From assembly GCA_030159075.1 (NCBI GenBank), contig BROG01000041.1:1426001-1490000 (forward strand): 64,000 bases of DNA. Reading direction: 5' to 3'. The translations under genes were made by a program, and so were the position numbers. This document shows positions 31,817-64,000 of the stretch, one piece after another. Each line of letters starts with the position of its first letter. The stretch's first letter is position 1. Source of the DNA: Atrina japonica. Its lineage: Eukaryota > Mollusca > Bivalvia > Pterioida > Pinnidae. The notes below the pieces were generated by a model, which saw nothing but the letters and a program-made list of their open reading frames with translations, did no database searches and was not told where the DNA came from.

Positions 31817-32685
31817 ATGATTTTAGTTCCCGAGAGGACCATGGAGGAACTCAAACAATGGAGAGAAAGAAGTTTACATCCCTAGCCTCATACACATGAA
31901 GTAGCATCTTCGGTGCGTTTAGGTAATGAATTAGATGCGATTGTAGATCGTGATGATTTGACTCCTGAAGCTAAGGTAGCCAAGTTTGGTCAAGAACTTC
32001 ATCGATACCGTACGTATCTACAACAAGCTCGTCATCCTGTAGAACAGAGACCTTGGTCTCAGAAAACAGATAAAGTCAAAGAAGTCAAAGATGATGTTAA
32101 AACTGAAATGTCTCCTGATGATCAAGATCTTATGACAGCTATTACATCCAGTGTCACTGCTCCATTAAAACCAAAAGTCCCTTTGTTATTTAAACATCTC
32201 AAGAAACATTCTGATATACTAACATGGGAAAAAGACGGTCAAATACAATACAAAGGGAAGACCGTACCTGGGACAAATATGGTCGATCTCGTAACTGATG
32301 CCTTACGGACACAACCTAGAAAAGGGTATCAACCCTCGGGACTTGATAGTTTTGTAAAAGGATTAGTGGAATCGAATCTCCCTCGTGATTGGATACGTAA
32401 CCCTAATTATATCAAAGTGATGAATCAACCTATCGTAAAACCAAAGGCTATGAGTACCCCTAAACCTCTGGATGATGATGAAGATGACACAAGGTTCCAT
32501 GACGCTATGCCTACTCTTCCTTCTACTGACATAAAGATTCTGCAAAGACACCCCTTAGTCAGAAAATTGTTAAGGATTGGCAAAGATTGACTCCTACCGC
32601 CTGGTCTGCCATTAAAAAATCTCAAAAGAGTTCTCAACTTCCAGAAAGGATCAAAACTCAAAATCTTCGCAAAATGCCAAATTAG
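31817..32685 (+). pseudogene. Conserved Polinton accessory protein (one stop, one frame change)
   Basis: The frame starts at the ATG at 31817 (MILVPERTMEELKQ), hits TAG at 31883, and stays open in the same frame from 31886 to 32590. Recognisable parts are LTPEAKVAKFGQELHRY, then LKPKVPLLFKHLKKH, then YKGKTVPGTNMVDLVTDALR. This protein, with its GTNMVDLV-type block, regularly sits next to the integrase in invertebrate Polintons; its function is unknown to me. Around 32530-32545 the natural C-terminus appears to move to another frame (QKIVKDWQRL) that ends at 32685. The N-terminal stop is a substitution rather than an indel, so it is real decay. Confidence 0.7.
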
Positions 32686-33721
32686 CATCCTATTATGATC
32701 CTTCTAATCGGGGTGGATATGCAGGTATACAACCTCTCTATCGAGAGGTGAAACGTCGAAAGTACCCCATCTCTCTAAATGAGGTCAAACAATGGTTGAA
32801 AGAACAAGACACATATACGCTTCATAAATCTATCAAGATAAAGTTTCCTCGTAACCAAACGAGAGTGACCGATTTTGATGAACAATGACAATTAGATTTA
32901 GCGGATGTATCCAACATCAAGACACACAATGATGGGCATACGTTTCTCTTATGTGTCATTGATGTTCTATCTAAATATGCTTGGGTCATCCCTTTGAAAA
33001 ATAAATCTGCCAAAGAAATGGTACGAAGGTTTCAAGCAGTATTAAAACAAGCTAAAGGACGACGTTCCATTCGTATACAATCCGATAAAGGAAAAGAGTT
33101 TTTGAATCGTGAATTTCGTCAAACGTTTCATGATATTCATTTCTTTACGACAGACAATGCAGAAAAAAAGCTAGTATTGTAGAACGCTTTCAAAGGGCAC
33201 TGAAAGCTCGCATGTGGAGATATTTTACTCATACTCGTTCCCGTCGTTATAATCAATCGTATCATCGTAGTATCGGTAGCAGTCCCATAGAAGTCAATCC
33301 TTCCAATGTGTTATAAGTCTGGGAGACCTTATATGGTACCCCTTCTAAAAACCGTCCATTACCCAAGTTTCATACAGGTGATCGCGTACGTATCAGTAAA
33401 GTAAAACGTACATTTGATAAGGGATACTTACCTAACTGGACCACGGAACTGTTCACGGTCGAGAAACGAGTACCTGATCGTTATCCTTATGTGTATTACA
33501 TCCAGAATGATTATCAAGAACGATTGGAAGGTACGTTTTACGAATCTGAATTACAATCCGTTGTGAAAACAGATGATGTCTATGAAGTCGACGAGATTCT
33601 CGATCATAGAAAAAGGCGCGTAGGTAAAAATCGAGTTATAGAAGAAGTGAAGGTACATTGGAAAGGACATCCTTCTACTTTTGATTCATTGATCCCCAAA
33701 TCCAACTTGATCGACCAGTAG
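32676..33721 (+). pseudogene. Polinton rve-type integrase with chromodomain (broken)
   Basis: The retroviral-type integrase core is visible: first Asp in LDLADV (just after a TGA at 32886), SKYAWVIPL, second Asp in QSDKGKEF, and the Glu in IVERF. The C-terminal chromodomain is at about 33580-33715 (EILDHRKRR, then VHWKGHPS). The frame is broken by TGA at 32886, a frame change in the A7 run at 33163-33169, and TAA at 33314. About ten residues also appear missing around 33240. It would have joined element ends to host DNA and is clearly inactive. The N-terminus is uncertain because no in-frame ATG precedes 32676. Confidence 0.85.
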
Positions 33722-33753
33722 TCTCGGTAAGCCGAGTGTCTATCAGAGTCAAC

Positions 33754-34002
33754 AATGAGCCCACCGAGCAACAACCCGATAGAGTGAGTCATACGCCTAG
33801 TACTACTTGGAAATGGTGCGGAGAAAACATACCTCGGAATGAAATTGTATTCTTTGTTCAATTAATTCTTGCCTTTACTATCATCATATTTGGCTTTGAA
33901 AGATGACAATAGTCAGTTCTGGGATGGGTTATGTTAAGTCGTTGTATGGGGTACATCATGCCTAATCCTAGTATGAAACTACCCACCAAAGCAAATCATT
34001 GA
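33754..34002 (+). pseudogene. Single-pass membrane protein of Polinton type (two stops)
   Basis: One frame gives TTWKWCGENIPRNEIVFF, then a hydrophobic helix (VQLILAFTIIIFGF), then stops TGA at 33904 and TAG at 33910. In the same frame it then gives WVMLSRCMGYIMPNPSMK. A short protein with this WKW..NIP...FF, helix, GY.MPNPS pattern is a regular Polinton component between integrase and capsid genes. Its role is unknown. An ATG in another frame at 33755 gives only a short peptide. The gene is easily missed because the stops split it into short pieces. Confidence 0.6.
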
Positions 34003-34004
34003 AT

Positions 34005-34012
34005 CTATAAAG
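34005..34012 (+). promoter_or_regulatory. TATA-like box
   Basis: CTATAAAG lies 58 nt upstream of the ATG at 34070, the same spacing as for the box before 31440. Confidence 0.45.
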
Positions 34013-34069
34013 GCTTCAAGTTCCCACGTTTGAATCCATTCCTAAGGACTGTATTGATAGTGACACATT

Positions 34070-34624
34070 ATGACACTCATCGTTCATAAAGGGGTACCTC
34101 GTCAGAAAGGATATGGGTTTCTCTTTCCTAAACTGACTCAATCGTTAACGAGAACAACTCATGGACTGATCTCTCCTCAGACAGGTGGGATCATCAACCC
34201 ATTAAGACTTGCAGGGAGTATCGTCAATACACTCGTAGGAGCATTTAGTCCCAGAGCATCTGATATGCAATATGGCAAAGGTATTTGGTCAGACTTTCTT
34301 AAACCTACCATGACGAAAACCATTCCTCATATAGCTAAATTTGCTTTGAATACGGGCATGGATGTGATAAAGAATAAACGTTCATTGAAAAATGCTCTTG
34401 TTCAAAGAGGAAACGAAGCCGTGAGCAACTTAATGACAGGTCCTAAGAAAACAATAGCTCGTGCTCCCTCTCATGTCGCTTCTCGTTTAGCAGGCAAGAA
34501 ACGAACAGGAACAACGAGTCATGCGAACAGTAGTATAAAAAAGAAACGAATGAGCCGTCCCTTTCAGTCTACTTCTGCAAGTAAATCTAAACAGGTCGGA
34601 AGAGAGGAAGATATCTTTGACTAA
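34070..34624 (+). CDS. Polinton virion-type protein with Gly-rich N-terminus and basic tail (184 aa)
   Basis: The frame is intact from ATG to TAA. It has KGYGFLFPK near the N-terminus, then YGKGIWSDFLKPTMTKTIP and a helix (FALNTGMDVIKNKRSLKNAL). The tail is Lys/Arg-rich (IKKKRMSRPF) and ends EEDIFD. A protein of this form (Gly-rich start, amphipathic helices, basic tail ending in a DIF-like motif) lies just before the capsid gene in many Polintons. It may be a minor virion or membrane-active protein like adenovirus pVI, which is inference. It ends 4 nt before the first ATG of the capsid frame, suggesting linked expression. Confidence 0.65.
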   Translation: MTLIVHKGVPRQKGYGFLFPKLTQSLTRTTHGLISPQTGGIINPLRLAGSIVNTLVGAFSPRASDMQYGKGIWSDFLKPTMTKTIPHIAKFALNTGMDVIKNKRSLKNALVQRGNEAVSNLMTGPKKTIARAPSHVASRLAGKKRTGTTSHANSSIKKKRMSRPFQSTSASKSKQVGREEDIFD

Positions 34625-34628
34625 CAAG

Positions 34629-35910
34629 ATGACGATGCAAAAAGATTCCTGTGGGTGTAGTGGTGAAGCTTTAGAGTTGTTTAATGTCCCTCCCACCAAC
34701 GTAACCTTAGAAGATGGAAGGTGGGTGGAATATTACCCCGTCTCTAGTTTCTCTATTGAGTTTGAAATCAAAGGACAAGGCGATGAGTATTTGGATTTGA
34801 ACCAGACCTATGTGTACGTAGAAGCTAAAATCGTCAAACAAGATGGAACTGATCTAGCAGATGATAGTCAAATCACCCCCGTCAACAATTTGCTGCATAG
34901 TTTGTTTTCTGAGATCGATTGTAATCTAAATGGAAAAGTGATCACTCCTGGAACCGATAATTATCCCTATCGAGCTTATCTCGAAAAGTTGCTGTCCTTT
35001 TCTAACGAAACGCTAAAATATCAAATTAGTGCTACAAGTTTATGGTACAAGGATCACCCTGGACGTTTCGACAAGTTGAATCCTCATACCGATGGTGTCG
35101 TCGAGAAAACCTCAGAATTAGCTGATCGTCATGAACGTATCAGTGAAAGTAAAACCTTTAATATGATGGATCGTCTCCATTTTGGATCAGTTTGAACAGA
35201 AACGATTTCTACCTTATGGTATAGATGTACGCTTAAGGTTTAATAGAAGTCGTGAACCCTTTTACATGATGTGTGGAGGAGGTGAATTAGGTTATTTGAA
35301 GATATTACAAATGTATCTAGTGGTACGTAAAGTGAAACCCATTGCAACCTTACTGAATCAGATGAACGAACAGATGAATACCAGTACTGCTAAATTTCCC
35401 TTGAGACGTGTAGAAGTGAAACCTGCTGGTACACGTTCAAAGATTACGGATCATTTGTACCAAGGTCAAATGCCAAAACGTATAGTAGTAGGTATGGTGA
35501 GCAATGCCGCTTTCAATGGGGATGCGACAAAGAATCCTTTTTATTTCCAACATTTTAATGTCAATAAAGTGAATGTAAGTATCAATGGAGAAAGTCTTTG
35601 CACTCGTCCTTTAGAACCTGACTTTGAAAACACTTTGAGCTTATATCAAGGATTAGGTCGATTAGGAGAAGACTGGGCCCCTTCCGTGACCATTGACAAC
35701 TATAGAAGAGGGTTTACCTTGTGGTGGTTTGATTTGACAGCTGATCAAGTCAATGATCAGAGCAAGTTACACTGGATAAAAACAGGAAATTTACGCATCG
35801 AACTTCAATTTGCTCAAGCTTTAGCAGAGAGTGTGAACTGCATTGTCTATGGAGAATTTGATAGCGTATTAGAAATCAACAAACAGAGAGAAGTGGCTAT
35901 AGACTATTGA
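34629..35910 (+). pseudogene. F54H12.2-like Polinton capsid protein (one frame change)
   Basis: Two frames make one protein of about 425 residues. The first (34629 to about 35183) has ELFNVPPTNV, DDSQITPVNNLLHSLFSEID and ADRHERISESK. The second (about 35184-35910) has [31 protein letters not shown] and ends REVAIDY. This family is annotated in many invertebrates as F54H12.2-like and behaves as a Polinton/adintovirus major capsid candidate (double jelly-roll). The junction lies at TTTTGG near 35184, where a single-base length difference changes frame. Apart from that, more than 1.2 kb stays open, so this gene is the best preserved in the element. Confidence 0.75.
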
Positions 35911-35914
35911 AACC

Positions 35915-36469
35915 ATGCAAAGTATTCAAGGCTTGAATGCTCATCAACTCAATAGTATTTTATCATACCCTTATGTAGGACCTTCCTTCGGCGGAGTATA
36001 CCCAAGAGACGTTTTACCGGACTATCTACCTTATGGCAAACATTCATTTATCGTCAATACAGATCCTCACGATCAACCAGGAGAGCATTGGGTTGCCATT
36101 CAGTTCATAGGTCATCAGATTGCTGAATAATTTGACTCTTACGGACTACCTCCATGGGTCTATCCTGATATCTATCAGTTTATGAAACGCCATGCAGATC
36201 GAGTGATTTATAATCAACGGATGTATCAACACCCTCGCACCAAAGTTTGTGGACATTACTGTGTGTATTATTTACGTCAAATACATCGAGGTGTCCCTAG
36301 TCATGTTTTATTTCAATCGTTAAGTCCTCAACCTAGGCCAAGAAGAAGAAACATTGATCCTTTACTAAACCATCGTTTTGTTTGGAGATTGTTTAGAGAG
36401 CAATATCGTATACCTGTACCTAAATCAACCGTGTATCAGTCCTATCAGTCACGACAAGTATGGGTTTAA
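35915..36469 (+). pseudogene. Adenain-like cysteine protease (one in-frame stop)
   Basis: The frame begins MQSIQGLNAHQLNS and contains the catalytic His in GEHWVAIQF, an Asp in FDSYGLPP, and the Cys in VCGHYCVYYL. This is the His-Asp-Cys order of adenovirus-type (C5/ULP) proteases, which mature capsid proteins. A TAA at 36128-36130 stands directly before FDSYG. The frame is otherwise continuous to 36469. It begins 4 nt after the capsid stop, so the two probably formed one expression unit. Confidence 0.85.
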
Positions 36470-36565
36470 TAACGTCAAGGAATCCGAACCGACCGATCTA
36501 GGACAAAAGCTGGCGTTCTTTTGCTCCGCGCTGTATGGGCAAGATCAACCGTTGTAGTGAGACGT

Positions 36566-36571
36566 AATAAA
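36566..36571 (+). terminator. Polyadenylation signal AATAAA
   Basis: AATAAA about 95 nt after the protease frame is followed by a GT/T-rich tract (TTTGTTTGTTTTTTATT). It is the likely 3' end for the capsid-protease unit. Confidence 0.55.
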
Positions 36572-36734
36572 CTCTTTGTTTGTTTGTTTTTTATTTTATT
36601 ATTATTTTGTTTTTTGGTATCACTGTACGTAGTCTTAGAGGGACGGCCCTAATCCTCCAAGAACTACTTCTAGTTTGAGCGGGGTAATAAAATGTTGAGT
36701 TGATAGAATTGTTTACGAGGTATTTATGAGTTAA

Positions 36735-37020
36735 AAAACAATATAAAGTAGAGAGAAAAGGTTGGGGTGTGCATGAGAGAGAAAACAGAAAAAAGAAATG
36801 AGAGAAAGATGAACATGTGGAGAGAGAAGAAATGAGAGAGAGAAAAGAAATAAGAGAAAGGTGAACACGTGGAGAGAAGAAATGAGAGAGAAAAGAAATG
36901 AGAGAAAGGTGAACATGTGCAGAGAGAAGAAATGAGAGAGAAAAGAAATGAGAGAAAGGTGAACATGTGCAGAGAGAAGAAAGAAGAAATGAGAGAAAAG
37001 AAATAAGAGAAAGAGAGAAA
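36735..37020. repeat. Purine-rich minisatellite
   Basis: Units of about 50-60 bp built from AGAGAGAAAAGAAATGAGAG and AAGGTGAACATGTG. The long frames over it on both strands are low-complexity artefacts. Confidence 0.85.
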
Positions 37021-37135
37021 ACATTGGGAATGGGTACGATTCAGGGATCACGTGACTTGTTGGGTATGACATACACAGAGAGAAATCATGATTGCAACTG
37101 TATGGATGACCTGCTGTTCTCTATTACACAGAAGA

Positions 37136-37375
37136 ATGAAACATCAGATACGATGTAATCCTGATTGGAATACTTATGTACGTGGTGTGAAAACACCCGC
37201 ACATTTTATAGGAATTGTGTATCACATGTTTGATGAGATTTTTACGACAGAACGCGTATGTGTATTAGAAACCTTTACAGAAGATGTAAGTGCATTACGT
37301 CAAAATCCTATCTTTTGGGATATCTACGGTATAACCCGTGACATGATCGAGAGACAATTGTTTACAAGTAACTAA
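37136..37375 (+). CDS. Hypothetical small protein (79 aa)
   Basis: The frame from the ATG at 37136 begins MKHQIRCNPDWNTYVRG, contains FIGIVYHMFDEIF, and ends RQLFTSN. I do not recognise it. Composition is ordinary rather than low-complexity and the amino acids look protein-like, so it may be a real Polinton accessory gene. An earlier in-frame start at 37088 is possible. Confidence 0.4.
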   Translation: MKHQIRCNPDWNTYVRGVKTPAHFIGIVYHMFDEIFTTERVCVLETFTEDVSALRQNPIFWDIYGITRDMIERQLFTSN

Positions 37376-37457
37376 AAATACATACTATGGATGGGATAAG
37401 AATGTCACGTGATTCACTCAGCTATTAAAACTGCAGTTCCGACTTGAAACGGACCAG

Positions 37458-37990
37458 ATGAAGTTTTGCTTGTGGACCACTACACTAGTTATTTTCGTCA
37501 ACATCAACTACAACACGGAACAGAGCTACAGTCAAGCCATTGATAGTCAATGGCACATGATGTACGCGGAAGCCATATTAAACAAGATGCACGAAGTACC
37601 CAACACTCAATGTTACGGCTGTGAGATTGATCATCCGAGTCAAAATCAACATTCCTGCTTGATGATATATAATGACGGCACAATGATGTTTCACTACTTT
37701 GACGAGGCTCTAGACACGGTGACGAAATGAACATTTTGGAAAAATTTGAAGAAAGTTTAGAGCAATCCAGCATTCCTAAAGCATTTAGAGACGTCTACAA
37801 ACAGAAATTCTACTGCCCAGGTTGGAGAGCTACTCAATGGCGCAAAGAAACAGACCGACTTTGGGATACGGTGTATCGTTTGATGCAACTGCACCCCGTC
37901 TCCATAATGAAGTCACAGTTTAAGAAATGTTTATTTGTTCATTCAATTATTGTAAATTTTCCAGAGGGACATTCCCCTAACCCTCTGTGA
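37458..37990 (+). pseudogene. CxxC-HPSQ small Polinton protein, in two overlapping frames
   Basis: The first frame (37458-37730) begins with a hydrophobic stretch and has CYGCEIDHPSQNQHSCLM, a Cys/His cluster that could bind zinc. It ends at a TGA overlapping the ATG of the second frame (37727-37990), which has KAFRDVYKQKF, then W-rich RLWDTVYRLM. Proteins with this CxxC..HPSQ..H.C pattern occur in invertebrate Polintons; I know of no function. The ATGA overlap could be natural or could mark a frame change in one ancestral gene of about 170 residues. A TATTAAAA lies at 37422. Confidence 0.5.
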
Positions 37991-38436
37991 AAATACAGTT
38001 TGATTTCTTTTTAATGGGGAAAATTAAAACATGTTGCATTATAAAATTAATCTTGTCGTCTTTTGATGTTCATGTATTTTATCTGGGTATAAGGTGTGCA
38101 CCTATAGTTTAAGCATAGTACTAGCACACGGTAGACACAAAGGTACAAGCGTTATATGGTGTAAAAACACCATTGAGAAACTATGAGAAGGAGTAGTAGT
38201 ATCACAAACTCTATGAGACGTACGAGCTATAAAATAAGGCTATAAAGCGTAAGTGTGTGTAACACAACTCTATGAGACGTACACGAGCTATAGAGATTCT
38301 AAGTAAAACGAAAATAAGGCTACAAATCGTAATAGTGTGTGTAACACAACTCTATGAGACGTACGAGCTATAGAGATTCTAAGTAAAAGATTCAGAGACA
38401 GAATAAGGGCACTGGAGAAATAATAGCGACAGTAAA
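37991..38436. repeat. Noncoding stretch with ~100 bp tandem duplications
   Basis: The block ACTCTATGAGACGTACGAG followed by TATAGAGATTCTAAGTAAA recurs two to three times between 38170 and 38400. I see no gene. Confidence 0.7.
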
Positions 38437-38625
38437 ACAGGTGGCCAGATGTCAAAAACAGGTGGTCAGATGCCAAGTGTCAAAATGTCAAAAACAGGTG
38501 GCCGGATGCCAAGTGTCAAAAGCATGTGGCCAGATGCCAAGTGTCAAAAACAGGTGGCCAGATGACAAGTGTCAAAAACAGGTGGCCAGATGTCAAAAAC
38601 TGGTGGCCAGATGTCTAGACGGGAA
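38437..38625. repeat. Minisatellite, 28 bp and related units
   Basis: Tandem units of AGGTGGCCAGATG plus CCAAGTGTCAAAAAC. The Cys/Gln-rich frame running over it is repeat-derived. Confidence 0.85.
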
Positions 38626-38650
38626 AAAATCAATACATGACGTAATTGAC

Positions 38651-38660
38651 TCTATATAAG
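38651..38660 (+). promoter_or_regulatory. TATA box
   Basis: TCTATATAAG stands 37 nt upstream of the ATG at 38697, a good position for a core promoter of that small gene. Confidence 0.55.
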
Positions 38661-38696
38661 CTAGTACTGTCTGAGTCTCGGTATTAGTTCATCATC

Positions 38697-39032
38697 ATGA
38701 ACAACTTGGAAGATGTACCATCGGAGAGTGATTTACGTAGAGGCATTCATCGGTGTTCGTCGACGAAGAGAAGATTGGTAGTTGTGAGGGCTACTCCACA
38801 TAGGTCCGCGTTTACCAGCCGTCCATTGGCACCACCACCTTATAGGCCTAGGACACCACCACCTATGTCTCCTCCGCCAAGAGCTGTGCCATCAGTACCA
38901 CCGATGCCTGAGGTGGAGCATGATATGGCACAGTGTGATTTGAGGGTTCTGTGGCAACGCCAAATAAGACGGCTGATAGAAGAAAAGGAGATGGACGTCA
39001 GGTACTTGCGAAGTCTGCTGGATGACCATTAG
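38697..39032 (+). CDS. Hypothetical Pro-rich protein (111 aa)
   Basis: The frame begins MNNLEDVPSESDLRRG and has a Pro-rich middle (LAPPPYRPRTPPPM). It ends in a charged helix (LRVLWQRQIRRLIEEKEMD). PPPY is a possible WW-domain or late-domain-like motif, but it may simply reflect composition. It is intact and has its own TATA box. I do not recognise a family. Confidence 0.45.
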   Translation: MNNLEDVPSESDLRRGIHRCSSTKRRLVVVRATPHRSAFTSRPLAPPPYRPRTPPPMSPPPRAVPSVPPMPEVEHDMAQCDLRVLWQRQIRRLIEEKEMDVRYLRSLLDDH

Positions 39033-39252
39033 ACTTTCTCTCCAACGAGAAAAATTCAACAGCCTTTAAAGGGCCACTCAACTTATTCGAAAAGAAACCT
39101 TAACTAAAGGTATGCAGGGTTTGTGTTTGTGTTATTTTGTAGCGGTGAATTTAAAAAATAGTGTAGTGACTACACACTACTTATCTGTGTATATTCAACA
39201 TTAAACGTTTTATCTCATTTGTGTTTTTGTTATGATGTATTCACTTCATTAG

Positions 39253-39600
39253 ATTAAAGTCTAAATATAGTAAGTCATGTGACTAGAGAGAGGTTCAGTT
39301 AACCCTGTGAAAACTCAATTGAGATCCGAAGCTCGAGGTGTTTACATCATAAGAAAAAAACACTACTATCAGCAGAGTGAGTGTTTCATTTTTTATTAGA
39401 TAGGGCTAGATTATTTTCCATGCATTAAAAATGATAAATATCTCAAAAAAAAGTCACATGACTAGAGTATAGGTTCAGTTAGACCTCTGAGAGCTCATTT
39501 GCGATCCGGAGCTCGAATAGTCAACATCGTCAGAAAACCACTACAAGCATAGGGTGAGTGTTTGAATTTTTATTACATAGGATTAGTGTTTACCGTATGA
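39253..39600 (+). repeat. Direct duplication of ~170 bp
   Basis: Two copies begin AGTCATGTGACTAGAG and AGTCACATGACTAGAG. They share GAGATCCGAAGCTCGA-type cores and GTGAGTGTTT near the end. They lie just inside the right terminal repeat, in a region with no gene. Confidence 0.75.
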
Positions 39601-39794
39601 AACATGTACAAACAGTAAATTTCAATATCTCAGAAAAAAAAGGCAACTATCAACGTTAAAAAGGTTTTCATTACTTACAACTTAATTATGCTATCAGGGG
39701 AATACCCCATCATCTATTCAATGTTCATTCACTCTAGACCTCAAAACTGGTAAAACTCCATCACTATACAGTTTAAGATAGTTCAGATCCATAC

Positions 39795-40270
39795 AAGGTA
39801 TACAGATTGATCTCCCTTTGTACATACTCCTCACTCTACAAGTCTTAGTACAAGCCTTAGTTCAAGCTTGACTCGAGCTCGGCCTACCGCTTCTCGCGCT
39901 TGCGCACTTGATACAGGACTCTTACCGACTGACTCACAGTTACGAGCTCGGCCTACCGCTTCCGCTTGATACAGGATCGTTAACCACTCCGACTTTGGCG
40001 ACACCTACTGCTGGTTTCACAAACCTGGAAAAACCCAAAGTTTCGGTTCTAAAAATAGATTCACTCTCGACCCAAAACTGGAAAAACCCAACTGCTTTCT
40101 GTAGCCGTTGACTTCTCGTGAACTCACGTGACCTCTCGTGACCCCGACCTCTTGTAACGAAGGCTCTCATTGGCTCGTTAGCCAAGATGGTCGCCCCCAC
40201 AACCTTACACTCCTTATTGCCATGACAACATGATCTCACCTCCGGTATGACGTACTATCGGTATGACCTA
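39795..40270 (-). repeat. Polinton right terminal inverted repeat
   Basis: It is the inverse of the left terminal repeat. It has a local duplication of the GAGCTCGGCCTACCGCTT block (near 39877 and 39943) that the left arm lacks. The outermost match to the left arm is GTATGACCT at about 40261. Confidence 0.88.
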
Positions 40271-41054
40271 CAACTGAAATCTAGGTATGACAACCAAAAG
40301 GTTACTCCGCCTGGCCATCTTACATGTATGTGAATCGGATAATATCAATTGAGTTAACAAGCCACTTGAATAAACCCATATCCTAGGTCATTCGATTCTC
40401 GTTTATGTAAAGATTTCAATTTCATAAAACAGATGGAGATATGGACTAGACAATGATGTATACCAAATTTGAAATGTTTATGAGAAGATGTACCAAGTTT
40501 TGACCCTTCTGTCCCCTTTAGAGCCCTATGGATCTTAATCCCTTTACATTTTCAAAAGTTATGTAGTTTCATACGTGGTTAGTTCCTGGCAAGTTTGGTT
40601 GAAATTGGCCAATTGGTTCTTGGGAAGAAGTAAAACAAAGCTGAGGAAAAACTAGCATCTTCTGTTTACCTGGGTGCCTGAGACCTTGACCATTGAGTCT
40701 GTGACATTGAAATATTGTCACAATGATATTAGATAATTCCTAACAATTTGCTAGTATATGTTTGTATACAAAAGGTGAGTCAGCTTTGGGATATTAAGTC
40801 ATTTATATAAAACCATACCATGAGTCATTTGAAGTACTCGCCATACGGTATGATAAAATTTCAATTTAGGATTGTAGTTTGACAAAGTGTCAAGGTCATG
40901 GGGTCTAAGATTGAGGTCACAGGCACCAAATAAACAGAAAAAATGTCAGTTTTTAATCAACTTTTAGACATTTACAAATTAAAAAAAAAATGAATGATTG
41001 AAACAAAATTTTGCCGCATAATGTTTGTAAAGGGGCTAGTACACATAGGGGTAA

Positions 41055-41160
41055 GAAGTTACAACTGAAACATCTTTGAAAATCGACAAATTAGACAGAA
41101 AATATAATCTTTTAGACATTTTGACTTCTTATGCGGTGTTGAACAAATTTGCCAGGTGAG
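41055..41160. repeat. Outer inverted repeat, right arm
   Basis: It matches the reverse complement of 29100-29210 (CTTCTTATGC, GAACAAATTTGCCAGGTGAG). It belongs to a dispersed family also present at 40900-41050, 46600-47170 and 48650-49150. Confidence 0.75.
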
Positions 41161-41182
41161 CCCCTCTTCTTTTCTATTCAGA

Positions 41183-41480
41183 TATAGCTTAACTGTACGC
41201 ACAATATATGCGCACAATGTAACTAAACTGTGCGCACAATATAGCTAAACTGTTCGCACAATACAGCAAAACTGTGCGCACAGTATAACTAAACTGCGCA
41301 TAATATAGCTAAACTGCGCACAATATAACTAAACTATGCGCACAATATAACTAAACTGCGCACAATATAGCCAAATTACGCACAATACAACTAAACTGTG
41401 CTCACAGTATATGAATGTTGAACTGTGCGCACAATATAGCTTAATTGTACGCACAATATAATTAAACTGTGCGTAGTATT
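41183..41480. repeat. Tandem ~22 bp repeat, right outer array
   Basis: About 13 units of ACTGTGCGCACAATATAGCT type, in the opposite orientation to 28803-28965. The unit contains the palindrome TGCGCA. Confidence 0.9.
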
Positions 41481-41675
41481 TGACTAGTCATCATATATCG
41501 AAGTTTTACAAACAATTATGTAAAATAATAAAATAAAAATTGAGCTTGAGTACTCAGAAAATATGGTGATTTCGGACCAAAAAGACTTTTTGAAAATTGG
41601 AAGGTTTGTTTTAAGCGGTGACCAGAAAAAAGAAACGGAAGTGAATTCCGGAAACAGTCACCACTAACAACAAAC

Positions 41676-64000
<22,325 letters not shown>

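Noticed and set aside
32994..33182. A separate 62-residue gene
   Set aside because: It is the middle part of the broken integrase, in the same frame as the part before the TGA at 32886.
36724..37072. Long Ser/Phe/Leu-rich frames on the minus strand
   Set aside because: They run over a purine-rich minisatellite and have low-complexity composition.
38441..38659. Cys/Gln-rich protein frame
   Set aside because: It is produced by a minisatellite; the periodic protein pattern simply mirrors the DNA unit.
36480..39790. DNA polymerase B in the right part of the element
   Set aside because: No frame shows DTDS, YxxS or exonuclease motifs, and the longest undamaged frame is far too short.

Overview
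The window looks like nuclear DNA of a mollusc, most likely a bivalve. That is an inference from the AT-rich composition, introns with GT-AG borders, tRNA-derived SINEs with one shared 3' domain, many small palindromic repeats, and a Polinton/Maverick element whose proteins are of the kind common in marine invertebrates.

There are three blocks. (1) Positions 1478-27193, minus strand: a complete 21-exon gene for a 631-residue protein with an acidic stretch and an E2-like (UBC/UEV fold) domain that lacks an obvious catalytic cysteine. Every junction is canonical and all phases agree. (2) Positions 29459-40270: a 10.8 kb decayed Polinton-like element between imperfect terminal inverted repeats. 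It keeps recognisable integrase, adenain-like protease, capsid and virion-type proteins plus small basic proteins. No DNA polymerase B or packaging ATPase was found, and most genes carry stops or frame changes. (3) Positions 41676 to the right edge, plus strand: the first seven exons (212 residues) of a TTC39-family tetratricopeptide protein, continuing beyond the window. The two host genes diverge from the region that holds the element.

The most unusual signal is in gene 1. Two introns are filled with minisatellites whose unit includes a real exon-intron border. Intron 13 has about 48 copies of a ~53 bp unit carrying the last ~24 nt of exon 13 plus its splice donor. Intron 19 has about 12 copies of a ~60-95 bp unit carrying the splice acceptor and first ~42 nt of exon 20. 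Within the larger array, 10980-11820 reads like a base-by-base blend of array units with the exon 13/intron 12 sequence at 12100-12540, in the same order. This suggests a consensus artefact from two allele lengths.

The remaining introns and intergenic DNA hold several small inverted-repeat element families, four SINEs, a four-copy tandem array of ~137 bp palindromes, a candidate solo LTR and many AT microsatellites. No bacterial genes, rRNA genes, functional tRNA genes or CRISPR arrays were seen.
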